In this document: piece after piece, positions 26,708 to 35,574 of the stretch
How the letters are laid out: each line of letters starts with the position of its first letter
How positions within the stretch are numbered: the stretch's first letter is position 1
NCBI GenBank assembly: GCA_028692255.1
Contig: JAQUXS010000013.1
Span: 1-44,739 of the forward strand
Direction: 5' to 3'
Length of the DNA: 44,739 nucleotides
Source of the DNA: Clostridium sp.
GTDB lineage: Bacteria > Bacillota > Clostridia > Clostridiales > Clostridiaceae
Position numbers and translations under genes: made by a program
The notes under the pieces: model-generated
What the model was told of the DNA's origin: nothing
The model's database searches: none
Seen by the model: the letters and a program-made list of their open reading frames with translations, nothing else

Positions 26708-26736
26708 ATTATACAACATAGGTTTTTATTTGTCTA
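26708..26736 (-). promoter_or_regulatory. SigA-type promoter of rfbABC
   Basis: On the minus strand TAGACA (26736-26731), 17 bases, TATAAT (26713-26708). Both hexamers are strong. It lies about 60 bases upstream of the rfbA start, immediately after the stop of the preceding glycosyltransferase gene. Confidence 0.8.
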
Positions 26737-26746
26737 TTTTTGCTCT

Positions 26747-27694
26747 TTAAAATAAACGAGTTTCTATTATATATTTTGGTCTTGCTTTTACTTCATTATA
26801 AATTTTACCTATATACTCCCCAATAACTCCAAGGCATAATAGTTGTACTCCTCCAAGCATCCAAATAGAACATACAATACTTGCCCAACCAACTACCGTT
26901 TTTCCCATTAATTTTAATATTATAAAATAGACAAAGAATATACTGCTCATCAAAAAAATAAAACATCCTATAGCTGTAATAAGTCTTATTGGTTTAACGC
27001 TAAATGATGTAATTCCATCAATTGAAAAATTAAGCATTTTTTTTAGTGGATATTTGGATTCACCTGCAAATCTTTCTTTTCTTTCATATTTCACAATTGA
27101 AGATTTAAAGCCAATTAAAGGAATTATTCCCCGCAAAAAAAGATTAGCTTCTCTAAACTCCGAAAGATTTTCTAAAGCTCTTTTACTCATCAGTCTATAA
27201 TCTGCATGGTTAAACACTATATCAACACCTAAAGTTTTCATGAATTTATAAAATCCTTCAGCAGTAAATCTTTTAAAAAAAGAATCTTTATCCCTGCTAG
27301 ATCTTACTCCATACACAACATCATTTCCATTGTAATATTCAGATACAAATTCGTCTATAACATTAATGTCATCCTGCAGATCTGCATCTAAAGATATAAC
27401 CATATCAGCATATTTTTTTGCTTCCATAAGTCCAGCAAATAATGCATTTTGATGTCCCTCATTTCTAGATAACTTTAATCCAATATAAATATTGTTAGAA
27501 TCATTCAAATCTTTTATAATATCCCACGTATTGTCTTTTGATCCATCATCAACAAACATTATTTTGCTGCCTGCTGATATAGAATCATTATTAATCATCG
27601 TTCTCATTTTATCTATTAACCGTTTAGACGTCTCTTTAAGTACACTTTCCTCGTTGTAACAAGGTACTACTAAATATAAAATTTTATCAACCAA
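26747..27694 (-). CDS. Polyprenyl-phosphate glycosyltransferase (GtrB-like GT2)
   Basis: About 315 residues: a GT2 domain (LYLVVPCYNEESVLKETSKR; FVDDGSKDNTW; LSRNEGHQNALFAGL; LDADLQDD as acidic motif; DYRLMSKRALE) then RFAGESKYPLKKMLNFSIDG and two C-terminal hydrophobic helices. This is the layout of GtrB/bactoprenol glucosyltransferases, which load a sugar onto undecaprenyl phosphate. The frame is open from an ATG at 27742, but AAAGGAG lies 8 bases before a TTG at 27694, and the protein family starts there (MVDKILYLVVP), so a TTG start is likely. The ATG at 27742 lies inside a stem-loop. A matching GtrA-type flippase is not adjacent; GT-C-like partners are elsewhere in the locus. Confidence 0.9.
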   Translation of the reverse strand: MVDKILYLVVPCYNEESVLKETSKRLIDKMRTMINNDSISAGSKIMFVDDGSKDNTWDIIKDLNDSNNIYIGLKLSRNEGHQNALFAGLMEAKKYADMVISLDADLQDDINVIDEFVSEYYNGNDVVYGVRSSRDKDSFFKRFTAEGFYKFMKTLGVDIVFNHADYRLMSKRALENLSEFREANLFLRGIIPLIGFKSSIVKYERKERFAGESKYPLKKMLNFSIDGITSFSVKPIRLITAIGCFIFLMSSIFFVYFIILKLMGKTVVGWASIVCSIWMLGGVQLLCLGVIGEYIGKIYNEVKARPKYIIETRLF

Positions 27695-27718
27695 AATTCT
27701 TACTCCTTTTGAAATTAT

Positions 27719-27747
27719 TATATTTGATTTTTTAAGAATCAAATATA
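27719..27747 (-). promoter_or_regulatory. Stem-loop in the leader of the GtrB-like gene
   Basis: A perfect 11-bp inverted repeat (27719-27729 with 27737-27747) with a 7-base loop, 25 bases upstream of the TTG start. It is not followed by a T run on the minus strand, so it is an unlikely terminator. It could protect the mRNA end or affect translation; nothing more can be said. Confidence 0.4.
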
Positions 27748-27778
27748 ATAACTTTCTATATAATTCTTTATATAACGT

Positions 27779-28074
27779 TTAATCTTTCGAATATACCTTT
27801 TTTAACTCTATATTTTTCATTTTCAAAACATTATTTTCATTTTTTATTTTTTTATTTTGTTCTTTAATTTCTTCAACTCTAAATCATAAAATTTATTTTT
27901 ATTAGTCAAAATTTTAATATCGGAATTTATATTTTTTAATATGGTACAATTCTTATTTTTAGCAACCAATCCTCATATATATCCATATGAGCAACCTATA
28001 TGTAACACTATACTTTTTTTATGTATGTAATTTAGTAATATTTGAATTACATAATTCAATTCTTCATCACAAAC
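27779..28074 (-). pseudogene. Relic resembling a SAM-dependent methyltransferase fragment
   Basis: On the minus strand one frame reads VCDEELNYVIQILLNYIHKK, then SIVLHIGCSYGYI, an in-frame stop, GLVAKNKNCTILKNINSDIK, then a Lys/Asn-rich coiled-coil-like stretch. After a frameshift in an A run it continues NENNVLKMKNIELKKVYSKD and stops at 27779. The VLHIGCSYGYI-x-GLVAKN segment resembles motif I of class I methyltransferases (VLDxGCGxGxxG). The piece lacks a start, has an internal stop and a frameshift, and is far shorter than a full gene, so it reads as the remnant of a deleted methyltransferase or glycosyltransferase-methyltransferase gene. The match is short, hence moderate confidence. Confidence 0.5.
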
Positions 28075-28271
28075 CTACTACTTATATAATCGTCTAACTA
28101 ATTTTAGTTTAACATAACTATATTAAATAATATATGTTTTTTGTACATAATTCAATATTCATTTATCAAGAAAAGTTAAAAGGTACCTATCAATTAGTCA
28201 GATAAAAAATAAAGGTGTTTTTATATATTCATATATGATTTTATGTTAAATATATTTCTATCATTATTTTT

Positions 28272-28341
28272 AATATAAAAATACTCCCCTACAAATAAAC
28301 AAGTTTTTTATTATTTCGCTTGTCTGCTTATAGAGGAGAAT
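28272..28341 (-). terminator. Imperfect hairpin, probable terminator after the GH73 gene
   Basis: Arms 28281-28303 and 28319-28341 match at 17 of 23 positions (more with G-U pairs) around a 15-base loop; the minus strand continues TATTTTTATATT. It is the best terminator candidate for the gene ending at 28425, about 85 bases downstream of the stop. Confidence 0.5.
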
Positions 28342-28367
28342 GTAATATCAATGTGATATCCTTTTTT

Positions 28368-28412
28368 ACTATTAATTTATCAATAATACTGACAATGCAT
28401 CAAATTAATAGT
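28368..28412. repeat. Inverted repeat just after the GH73 gene stop
   Basis: A perfect 11-bp pair (28368-28378 with 28402-28412) with a 23-base loop. The T-rich side is on the plus strand (ATTTTATATTTG), where no gene needs terminating; on the minus strand it lies 12 bases past the stop and could shield the mRNA 3' end. Confidence 0.45.
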
Positions 28413-28424
28413 ATTTTATATTTG

Positions 28425-31283
28425 TTAGTTATATCTTGGTACATCAAATTGTAAAACAGGATTTTGAACCATATTTATAAGTTTTTTAATATTATATATT
28501 TGGTTATACGCCCATCTTACATCCGTTGCATACTGATGATTAGCAGGTGAAGCTGGATTCCATCTCATTTTATAAAGAGTATTTTGCTTATAACTACTAT
28601 TATTTATATAATCAGCTGATATCCACTTAGCTCCGCCATAAATTGCGTCATTAACACTAAACCAACCTTGATTATATGCATATCTTGCTCCCATGGTTAT
28701 AGGGTTACTATCATAAGCACCTATTCCAAAAAGATTATAAGTTGCTCTTCCGTTAACTGAAACTCCTGTTGCCAATGTTGAAGTTCCATTTGCTGTTTCA
28801 AGAAGTGCATGAGAAACAAGATAAACTGGATTTACATTACTCTGCTGAGCTGCTGCAAGAAAATCAGCCCCTTTGCCAGCTAATACTCCTTTGCCAGCTA
28901 ATATATTATTAAGATCAGCTGCTGTAACTCCCTGCATATAATCTAATCTTAAGAATTGATATACGCCATAATTATCCATAAAATTCATTGGATCAACATA
29001 ATACTGAACAGTATTTCTATCAGCACCCACCCAAGAATAACCAGATTCTGTAACAGGTTGTCCATAATTCATTTGAGCATTTACCATGCCTTGGAGTGAT
29101 ACATTATATAAAGTAGTTTGTCCATTAAATGAAAATTTATATATCTTTATATTCTGTGTTGTAACGCCTCCACCATTTCCAATACTATTTACTGTTATAG
29201 TGTGAACACCATCAGATATATTTGAAAGATTTAAATTATAAGAAAATCCACTGTTCACTCCATTAGTATAACCTGGATAAACATTATTCACATCTGTCCT
29301 TGATATTCCTATAGTTGCATCACCTGAATAATTATTGTCAAAATATACTTGTACCTTTTTAATTCCAAATACATCAAGAGACCATCCCTTTACTGTTACT
29401 TGTCCAGGTTGATTCTTATAAAAAGTTCCATCAGAAGGTGCATCTACACATATTCTTGAAGGCATAACAGAAACTCCATTAGCAAGTTTATAAATATAAG
29501 CATTTTCAGAAGTTTTACTCCCGTCATTTCCAATGCTGTTTACTGTTATTGTATGCACTCCAGTACTTAATGAAGATATATCTAAGTTTGTACTGTAGCC
29601 ACTTGTTCCTCCTCCTGTATAACCTGGATAAACATTATTCACATCTGGTCTTGATATTCCTATTGATGCATCCTGTTTATACGTTCCATCAACATATACT
29701 TGTACCTTCTGTACTCCATATACATCTAATGACCATCCGCTTACTGTTATTTGACCGCTGTTTGTCTGCAAACTATTTGGAGCATCCACACATATTTTTT
29801 CCGGCATGGTTTGTGATGAAACTTTATTTACATTAACATTTTGGCTCTGTACTTGTCCATCATTCCCAACGCTCTTTACTGTTATTGTGTGTACTCCATC
29901 AGATATTGATGATATATCTAAATTATAGTTATAACCACTGCTAGAAGAATTGACATATTGTGGATATATTTTATTTACATCTGGCCTTGTTGTTCCTGAT
30001 GTTGCATTGCCTTTATAATTACCATCTAAATATACTTGAACTTTCTGAACTCCATAACCGTCTAGTGACCATCCACTTACTGTTAATTGATTATTTAAAC
30101 TTGCAACATTTGAACTATTTTGTGGTGTATCTACACATATTAAAGATGACATATTTTTGCCATCTGATGGTATTTTATAAATCTGTTCATCTTGTGATGT
30201 TACGTTCCCATCATTTCCCACACCTTTTACTGTTACTGTATGTGAACCAACACTTAATGATGATATATCTAAATTTGTGCTGTATCCACTTGCTGTTCCT
30301 CCAGCATATCCTGGATATACATTATTCACATCTGGTCTCGATATTCCTGTTGTTGCATCCTGCTTATAGGTTCCATCAACATATACTTGTACTTTCTGTA
30401 CTCCGTATAAGTCAAGTGCCCATCCACTTACTGTTATTTGATTACTAGATGTTTTTAGATTATTGGGAGTATCTACACATACTCTTGCTGGCATAGTTTG
30501 TGCTGTTACTTTATTTACATTAACATTTTTACTCTGTACTTGCCCATCATTTCCTATACTCTTTACTGTTATTGTATGTACTCCACCACTTAACGAGGAT
30601 ATATCTAAGTTTGTACTATAGCCACTTGTTGTTCCTCCAACATATCCTGGATATACATTATTTACATCTGGTCTTGATACTCCTATTGTTGCATCTTGTT
30701 TATACGTTCCATCAACATATACTTGTACTTTCTGTACTCCATAACCATCTAGTGACCATCCACTTACTGTTAACTGATTATTTAAGCTTGCCACTTTAGA
30801 ATTGTTTTGAGGTGTGTCTACGCATAATAAAGATGACATATTTTTACCATTTGATGGTACCTTATAAACTTGTACATCTTGTGTTGTTATACTTCCATCA
30901 TTTCCTACACTCTTCACTGTTACTGTATGTGCACCAACACTTAATGAGGATATGTCTAAATTTGTACTGTATCCACTTGTTGTTCCTCCAGTATATCCTG
31001 GATATACTTTATCCACATCTGGTCTTGATATTCTTGTTGTTGCATCCTGCCTATATGCTCCGTCAACATATATCTGTACTTTCTGCACTCCTTGTGCATT
31101 TAAAGACCAACCAGATATACTTATCTGAGAATTAGATTGCATACTGTTATTCTGTGGCGAATCAATGCATATTAAAGATGGCAAATTATTAGCATAAGCA
31201 GTAATTTTAGCAGGTAGAAATACTGAACTAACAAACATCGCTAATATAATTATTGTTTCAAAAGCCTTAATTTTCCTTTTCAT
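28425..31283 (-). CDS. Secreted glucosaminidase (GH73-like) with six Ig-like repeats
   Basis: About 952 residues. AGGAGGTGAAATA fixes the ATG at 31283, although the frame opens at 31301. A signal peptide (MKRKIKAFETIIILAMFVSS..., cleavage near AYA-NN) leads to six tandem ~115-residue repeats (29126-31172). Each has the order CVDTP, VSGWSLDxxGVQKVQVYVDG, SRPDVNNVYPGY, SGYSTNLDISSL, HTITVKSIGNDG, matching the bacterial Ig-like domain that contains GWALD and RPDV motifs. The last ~210 residues resemble GH73 / LytD-type glucosaminidase: NPVYLVSHALLETANGTS (probable catalytic Glu near residue 835 of the long frame), YNLFGIGAYDSNP, AIYGGAKWIS, YKMRWNP. It should cleave peptidoglycan glycan strands outside the cell. 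No LPxTG or S-layer anchor is seen; the repeats are the likely wall-binding part. Confidence 0.92.
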   Translation of the reverse strand: MKRKIKAFETIIILAMFVSSVFLPAKITAYANNLPSLICIDSPQNNSMQSNSQISISGWSLNAQGVQKVQIYVDGAYRQDATTRISRPDVDKVYPGYTGGTTSGYSTNLDISSLSVGAHTVTVKSVGNDGSITTQDVQVYKVPSNGKNMSSLLCVDTPQNNSKVASLNNQLTVSGWSLDGYGVQKVQVYVDGTYKQDATIGVSRPDVNNVYPGYVGGTTSGYSTNLDISSLSGGVHTITVKSIGNDGQVQSKNVNVNKVTAQTMPARVCVDTPNNLKTSSNQITVSGWALDLYGVQKVQVYVDGTYKQDATTGISRPDVNNVYPGYAGGTASGYSTNLDISSLSVGSHTVTVKGVGNDGNVTSQDEQIYKIPSDGKNMSSLICVDTPQNSSNVASLNNQLTVSGWSLDGYGVQKVQVYLDGNYKGNATSGTTRPDVNKIYPQYVNSSSSGYNYNLDISSISDGVHTITVKSVGNDGQVQSQNVNVNKVSSQTMPEKICVDAPNSLQTNSGQITVSGWSLDVYGVQKVQVYVDGTYKQDASIGISRPDVNNVYPGYTGGGTSGYSTNLDISSLSTGVHTITVNSIGNDGSKTSENAYIYKLANGVSVMPSRICVDAPSDGTFYKNQPGQVTVKGWSLDVFGIKKVQVYFDNNYSGDATIGISRTDVNNVYPGYTNGVNSGFSYNLNLSNISDGVHTITVNSIGNGGGVTTQNIKIYKFSFNGQTTLYNVSLQGMVNAQMNYGQPVTESGYSWVGADRNTVQYYVDPMNFMDNYGVYQFLRLDYMQGVTAADLNNILAGKGVLAGKGADFLAAAQQSNVNPVYLVSHALLETANGTSTLATGVSVNGRATYNLFGIGAYDSNPITMGARYAYNQGWFSVNDAIYGGAKWISADYINNSSYKQNTLYKMRWNPASPANHQYATDVRWAYNQIYNIKKLINMVQNPVLQFDVPRYN
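29126..31172 (-). repeat. Six tandem Ig-like repeat units (~345 bp each)
   Basis: Units begin near residues 44, 159, 273, 388, 502 and 616 of the frame opening at 31301. Units 2 and 4 resemble each other (CVDTPQN...LNNQLTVSGWSLDGYG) and units 3 and 5 resemble each other (CVDxPNxLxTxSxQITVSGW), so the array probably grew by duplication of two-unit blocks. Confidence 0.88.
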
Positions 31284-31313
31284 TATTTCACCTCCTTTCA
31301 ATTTATAAATATC

Positions 31314-31341
31314 ATTTTACATATTATTTTTAATTAATCAA
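31314..31341 (-). promoter_or_regulatory. Candidate promoter of the GH73 gene
   Basis: On the minus strand TTGATT (31341-31336), 16 bases, TAAAAT (31319-31314), about 30 bases before the ATG at 31283. The hexamers are imperfect and the region is extremely AT-rich, so chance is a real possibility. Confidence 0.35.
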
Positions 31342-31469
31342 TAAATTAATTTAAATTATTGACTAAAATCAAACTAAAAGTTTTTTTACAAGACTTATAG
31401 TTAATTTTCTATGTATATAACATAAATTATATTACATTTTAAATTATAATATAAATATATTAAAATAAC

Positions 31470-31519
31470 AATTTAAAAAAGCGTCAAAATTAATCATTAA
31501 ATTAATTTTAACGCTTTTT
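31470..31519 (-). terminator. Rho-independent terminator after galU
   Basis: A 19-bp stem (31476-31494 with 31501-31519) with one G-U pair and a 6-base loop, ending on the minus strand in GCTTTTTTAAA. It is 8 bases past the galU stop. Confidence 0.92.
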
Positions 31520-31526
31520 CTACTTA

Positions 31527-32435
31527 TTATTTTGAAGAAGCTATTTCTTCATAAAGTTTTTTAAATTTAGGATTCTTTTTAACTGTTAAAAGGTATTTCA
31601 TAAATTGTTTCTGAAGATCTGGTCTCTTTAATGCAAATTCTACTGTTGCCTCTAAAAATCCAAGTTTATCTCCAACATCATATCTTCTACCTTCAAAAGC
31701 ATAAGCATACATTGCTTCCTGCTGCATAAGTGTTTTTAATGCATCTGTAAGCTGTATTTCTCCGCCTTTTCCTGGTTTTGTATTTTCTAATATATCAAAT
31801 ATCTGTGGAGTGATTATATATCTTCCTAGTATAGCTACATCTGATGGTGATTCTTCAACTTTTGGTTTTTCCACCATGTCCTTAACCTTGTACACTCCAT
31901 CTTCTATATGCATACCATTTATTATTCCATATTTAGATACCTCATTGTGAGGAACTTTTTGCACACCAAGTATTGTTGTTTTATATTCATCATAGCAATC
32001 CATAAGCTGTTTTAAGCATGGATTTTTGCTGTCAACAACATCATCTCCAAGCATTACTGCAAAAGGTTCATCACCAACAAAAGTTTTAGCGCATCCTATA
32101 GCATGGCCAAGTCCCTTTGGCTCCTTTTGTCTTATATAATATATGTTAACCATATTAGAAATTTCTTTTACAATTTTTAAGAGATTTTCTTTTCCTTTTT
32201 TTTCAAGTTCATTTTCCAGTTCTACTGACTTGTCAAAATGATCTTCTATAGCTCTTTTATTTCTTCCTGTAATAACAAGTATTTCTTCAATACCAGAAGC
32301 TACAGCTTCTTCAATTATGTATTGAATAGTTGGTTTGTCAACTATTGGTAACATTTCTTTAGGTAGTGCCTTTGTTGCTGGGAGGAATCTTGTTCCAAGA
32401 CCAGCAGCAGGAATTATTGCTTTTCTCACTTTCAT
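31527..32435 (-). CDS. galU: UTP-glucose-1-phosphate uridylyltransferase (GalU)
   Basis: A 302-residue enzyme making UDP-glucose from UTP and glucose-1-phosphate. The N-terminal AIIPAAGLGTRFLPATKALP and KEMLPIVDKPTIQYIIEEAV are the GalU/GtaB signature; LGDDVVDS, the EKPKVEESPSDVAILGRYI segment and AFEGRRYDVGDKLGFLEA follow. Length is standard. It lies 29 bases downstream of a TPR-protein gene and ends at a strong terminator. With the phosphoglucomutase two genes upstream it supplies activated glucose for the locus. Confidence 0.97.
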   Translation of the reverse strand: MKVRKAIIPAAGLGTRFLPATKALPKEMLPIVDKPTIQYIIEEAVASGIEEILVITGRNKRAIEDHFDKSVELENELEKKGKENLLKIVKEISNMVNIYYIRQKEPKGLGHAIGCAKTFVGDEPFAVMLGDDVVDSKNPCLKQLMDCYDEYKTTILGVQKVPHNEVSKYGIINGMHIEDGVYKVKDMVEKPKVEESPSDVAILGRYIITPQIFDILENTKPGKGGEIQLTDALKTLMQQEAMYAYAFEGRRYDVGDKLGFLEATVEFALKRPDLQKQFMKYLLTVKKNPKFKKLYEEIASSK

Positions 32436-32464
32436 AAAATCGCTCCTTACAAGATTTATAATAT

Positions 32465-33538
32465 TTATTTTTCTAACATTTTACCTATTTTCACTAAAAT
32501 TTCATCTTTAGGGTTTATCTTTTTAGCAATATCATAATGCATTTTAGCTTCCTTTTTATCACCAATATTTAAATAGCACATTATAAGATTTGTACATATC
32601 TCTAAGGATTTAGTAACCTCAAAGGCTTTTCTTAAATATTTTATTGCAGTATCGTAATCTCCTAAAGCTGCATAGTTTATGCCAAGTTCATTTACTATAT
32701 CTGCATAATTACTGTCTATTGCCATGGCTTCATTTAAGAAGTAAATTGCCTTATCGTAACTTTTTAATATTCTATAGGCAACAGCAATATTATAATATAA
32801 AATTGGGTCATCTCCAAATTCATCAGTCAGCGGTAAAAGATAATTTAAGGCACTATTAGGGTCCCTATGCAAAAGATTTTTCCCCTTTTCATAACTTCTT
32901 ATATTTGTTAAAACGTGCTTTAACTGAATTACATCCTTTGATCTATCACCAGTTTTTTCTATATAGGTATTAAGATTGTACCATGAATCCTCATATTTCT
33001 TTTCATCATAATAAAATAATGCTTTCTTATAATAAGAAACATTATAATCTTTAAGTTTTTCACTTTTGTCAAGCATTTTAGTATATTCAGTTTTATAATC
33101 ACTATCAATGCTTATAAGCTTTTCTAAAACAATAAAAAGTTTATCATAATTTTCAGCATTTTCTTCAATTGAAATAAGTCCCTTTAATAGTATGTATGCA
33201 TCTTCATAAGATTTACTTTTCACTTCATCAAATATTATACCTTTTACATAATTTACTGCTTCAGTACAATTAGCCTTCAGTATTTTATCATAAATTTTAT
33301 TATATTTAAAATCAGGATCTCCCCCAATTACATAAAACATTCCTTCTATAAAAAAAGATACTGGTATTTTTTCAAACTTTTCACCTTTTTTAACTTTATC
33401 CACTACTCTTATAGGTCTTACAGGAAGATAAATGTTTTCTTCAGCTGTTATTTTAAATATTTGAGGAATGCTTTCTTTTCTAAATTCCAAAAATATAAGT
33501 TTTGATACTTTTTCTGAGAACTCTGCTTTTATGTCCAT
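32465..33538 (-). CDS. TPR-repeat protein of unknown role
   Basis: A 357-residue soluble protein without a signal peptide. The first ~90 residues form a mixed domain that includes PVRPIRVVDKVKKGEKFEKI, GMFYVIGGDPDFKYNKIYDK; the rest is helical with tetratricopeptide spacing, clearest in DDPILYYNIAVAYRILKSYD, DYADIV-like NYADIVNELGINYAALGDYD and ATNLIMC-like CTNLIMCYLNIGDKKEAKMH. TPR arrays mediate protein contacts; the partner is not known. It is placed between phosphoglucomutase and galU, with a hairpin (33566-33613) in front and galU 29 bases behind, so it is probably co-expressed with galU. I cannot give a more specific function. Confidence 0.75.
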   Translation of the reverse strand: MDIKAEFSEKVSKLIFLEFRKESIPQIFKITAEENIYLPVRPIRVVDKVKKGEKFEKIPVSFFIEGMFYVIGGDPDFKYNKIYDKILKANCTEAVNYVKGIIFDEVKSKSYEDAYILLKGLISIEENAENYDKLFIVLEKLISIDSDYKTEYTKMLDKSEKLKDYNVSYYKKALFYYDEKKYEDSWYNLNTYIEKTGDRSKDVIQLKHVLTNIRSYEKGKNLLHRDPNSALNYLLPLTDEFGDDPILYYNIAVAYRILKSYDKAIYFLNEAMAIDSNYADIVNELGINYAALGDYDTAIKYLRKAFEVTKSLEICTNLIMCYLNIGDKKEAKMHYDIAKKINPKDEILVKIGKMLEK

Positions 33539-33565
33539 TGATTCACCACCTTGTTACATAGTTAT

Positions 33566-33613
33566 AAAGTTAATTTAAAGAAGGATATACTTTACCTGCT
33601 TTAAATTAACCTT
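33566..33613 (-). terminator. Terminator-like hairpin between pgm and the TPR gene
   Basis: A ~15-bp stem (33566-33580 with 33599-33613) with one G-U and an 18-base loop. T-rich sequence follows on both strands; on the minus strand it is short (CTTTATAAC), so termination after pgm may be partial. Confidence 0.65.
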
Positions 33614-33623
33614 TATTTTTGTA

Positions 33624-35369
33624 TTATGACTGTTTTGCCATTTTGCAAGCTTTATCTATTATTGCCATGACACTTTCGCCAAATTTCTTAGATTTTTCTT
33701 CTGCGTCTTTTTCATCTCTGCCTATAACAGACATATACATCTTCATTTTAGGTTCAGTTCCAGAAGGTCTTACAACAAACCATGCTCCATCTTCTAATAT
33801 ATATTTTAAAACATTTGACTTAGGAAGATGTATTTCAGTTTTGTTTCCTGTAATCATATCTTTTTCAATACTTTTTTCATAGTCGAATTCTTTTGCTATC
33901 TTCACATCATCAACAGTTTTATCCATGTTTTCTCTTAAATATTCAATAGCACCTTTTATTTCTTCCTGTCCTGCTTTTCCTTTAAGTTCTATTGAAACAA
34001 GGCTTTCTTTGTAGAAACCATATTTTTTATACAAATTTCTTAATGCATCATAAAGACTTAAGCCCTTCTTTTTATAATAGAGAGCCATTTCACATACAAG
34101 AGCTCCTCCTATTACTGCATCTTTATCTCTTACAAAAGTTCCTGAAAGACATCCATAGCTCTCTTCAAATCCAAATAAGAATGAATTTGAACCTGTCTTT
34201 TCAAAATCCTTTATCTTTTCTCCAATATATTTAAATCCTGTAAGAACATCTATTATCTCAACGCCATAATCCTCACAGATTTTTCTTGCCATTTCAGATG
34301 TAACTATAGTCTTTATTACAGTTCCATTTTTAGGTAACTTGTTCAATTCTTTTAGTGAAGAGATTATATAATGTGTAAGTAACACACCTGTCTGGTTTCC
34401 AGTTAAAATTTTGTACTCACCTTCACTATCTTTTACAACAACACCAATTCTATCACAGTCAGGATCAGTTCCAAATATAACATCAGGTTTTATATCTTCT
34501 GCCATTTTAAGTGCAAGCTTAAATACAGATGGCTGCTCTGGATTTGGATATGGTGCAGTTGGAAAATTACCATCTGGTTTTTCCTGTTCTTTAACTACAC
34601 TTACATTACTATATCCAAGTTCACTTAATACACGTCTTACAGGAACATTTCCAGAACCATGTATAGGTGTATATATTATTTTTAAGTCCTCTGCATTATT
34701 CTTTACAAGATCTTTTCTTATAGTTAAATTCTTTACTTTATCTATGTAAACTTTGTCTACATCCTCACCTATTATATTTAGAAGTCCTTTTTCTTTTGCT
34801 TCTTCTAAATCTATATATTTAACATCTCTAAAACCTTCAAGTGAATTTATGCAGTCAAGTATTTCTTCTGCAGCTTTATCTGTTACCTGTCCTGCAAATT
34901 CATTATATACTTTGTAACCATTATATTCCTTTGGATTGTGAGAAGCTGTAATTACAATACCTGCCTTACTCTTTAAATGATATACTGCAAATGAAAGCAT
35001 TGGGGTTGGTCTTAATGATTCAAACAAGTTAACCTTTATTCCATTAGCACATAGTATACCAGCTGCTCTCTTTGAAAATTCATCAGACATATTTCGTGAA
35101 TCATGACCTATTGAAACTGAAATATCTCCACTATAATTTTTGTTTAAATAATCTGCAAGCCCCTGAGTTGCCTTTCCAACAGTATATATATTCATTCTGT
35201 TGCTTCCAGCTGCTATAACTCCTCTAAGTCCACCAGTTCCAAATTCAAGATCTTTGTAGAATCTATCTTCTATTTCACTTTCGTTTTTAATTTCTTTTAA
35301 TTCATTTTTAGTTTTTTCATCAACATATTTAGAATTTAACCACTCTTCATAACGTTCTTTTACAGTCAT
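33624..35369 (-). CDS. pgcA: Alpha-phosphoglucomutase / phosphomannomutase family
   Basis: A 581-residue phosphohexomutase, the length of Bacillus-type PgcA, interconverting glucose-6-phosphate and glucose-1-phosphate. The active-site loop VITASHNPKEYNGYKVY carries the phosphoserine; FGTDPDCDRIGVVV is the metal-binding loop; FLFGFEESYGCL the sugar-binding loop; and VVRPSGTEPKMKMYM the phosphate-binding C-terminal motif. An AGGAGG ribosome binding site precedes the ATG. It stands at the head of the minus-strand group pgm - TPR - galU and feeds both RmlA and GalU. Mannose versus glucose preference cannot be decided, but length and the GalU/RmlA context favour glucose. Confidence 0.93.
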   Translation of the reverse strand: MTVKERYEEWLNSKYVDEKTKNELKEIKNESEIEDRFYKDLEFGTGGLRGVIAAGSNRMNIYTVGKATQGLADYLNKNYSGDISVSIGHDSRNMSDEFSKRAAGILCANGIKVNLFESLRPTPMLSFAVYHLKSKAGIVITASHNPKEYNGYKVYNEFAGQVTDKAAEEILDCINSLEGFRDVKYIDLEEAKEKGLLNIIGEDVDKVYIDKVKNLTIRKDLVKNNAEDLKIIYTPIHGSGNVPVRRVLSELGYSNVSVVKEQEKPDGNFPTAPYPNPEQPSVFKLALKMAEDIKPDVIFGTDPDCDRIGVVVKDSEGEYKILTGNQTGVLLTHYIISSLKELNKLPKNGTVIKTIVTSEMARKICEDYGVEIIDVLTGFKYIGEKIKDFEKTGSNSFLFGFEESYGCLSGTFVRDKDAVIGGALVCEMALYYKKKGLSLYDALRNLYKKYGFYKESLVSIELKGKAGQEEIKGAIEYLRENMDKTVDDVKIAKEFDYEKSIEKDMITGNKTEIHLPKSNVLKYILEDGAWFVVRPSGTEPKMKMYMSVIGRDEKDAEEKSKKFGESVMAIIDKACKMAKQS

Positions 35370-35574
35370 TATTAGACCTCCTCTAATATAAGCTATATAT
35401 ATTATACTATAAAACCAAATGTTAGCATACTTTTTGTTGTATATAACATAAAAATTACATATTTAAAATTCATATACAAAATTATTTATCACAAAAAATT
35501 CTTTTACTTTTATTACACCTAAATTACTGTTAAAATTTAATATGAATTATTATAATCATGTAAGGAGATACATA

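Larger units (their letters stand above)
28075..28424. other. Gene-free AT-rich region
   Basis: No coding frame is convincing on either strand. The region holds two inverted repeats (28272-28341 and 28368-28412), described separately, and otherwise simple AT-rich sequence. With the relic at 27779-28074 it forms a ~680-base gap between the GtrB-like gene and the glucosaminidase gene. Confidence 0.6.

Noticed and set aside
28860-28915. Apparent micro-duplication encoding AGKGVLAGKG in the glucosaminidase
   Set aside because: GKG-x-L-x-GKG is normal in this domain family as I recall it, so it is not evidence of slippage.
29126-31172. Regular repeats that could suggest a CRISPR array
   Set aside because: The period is ~345 bp, the units are coding and diverged, and there are no short identical repeats with unique spacers or cas genes.
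35401-35406. TATAAT on the minus strand upstream of pgm as a promoter
   Set aside because: No acceptable -35 element lies 16-18 bases upstream, and the region is so AT-rich that isolated -10-like hexamers are expected by chance. A promoter must exist in this gap, but I cannot place it.
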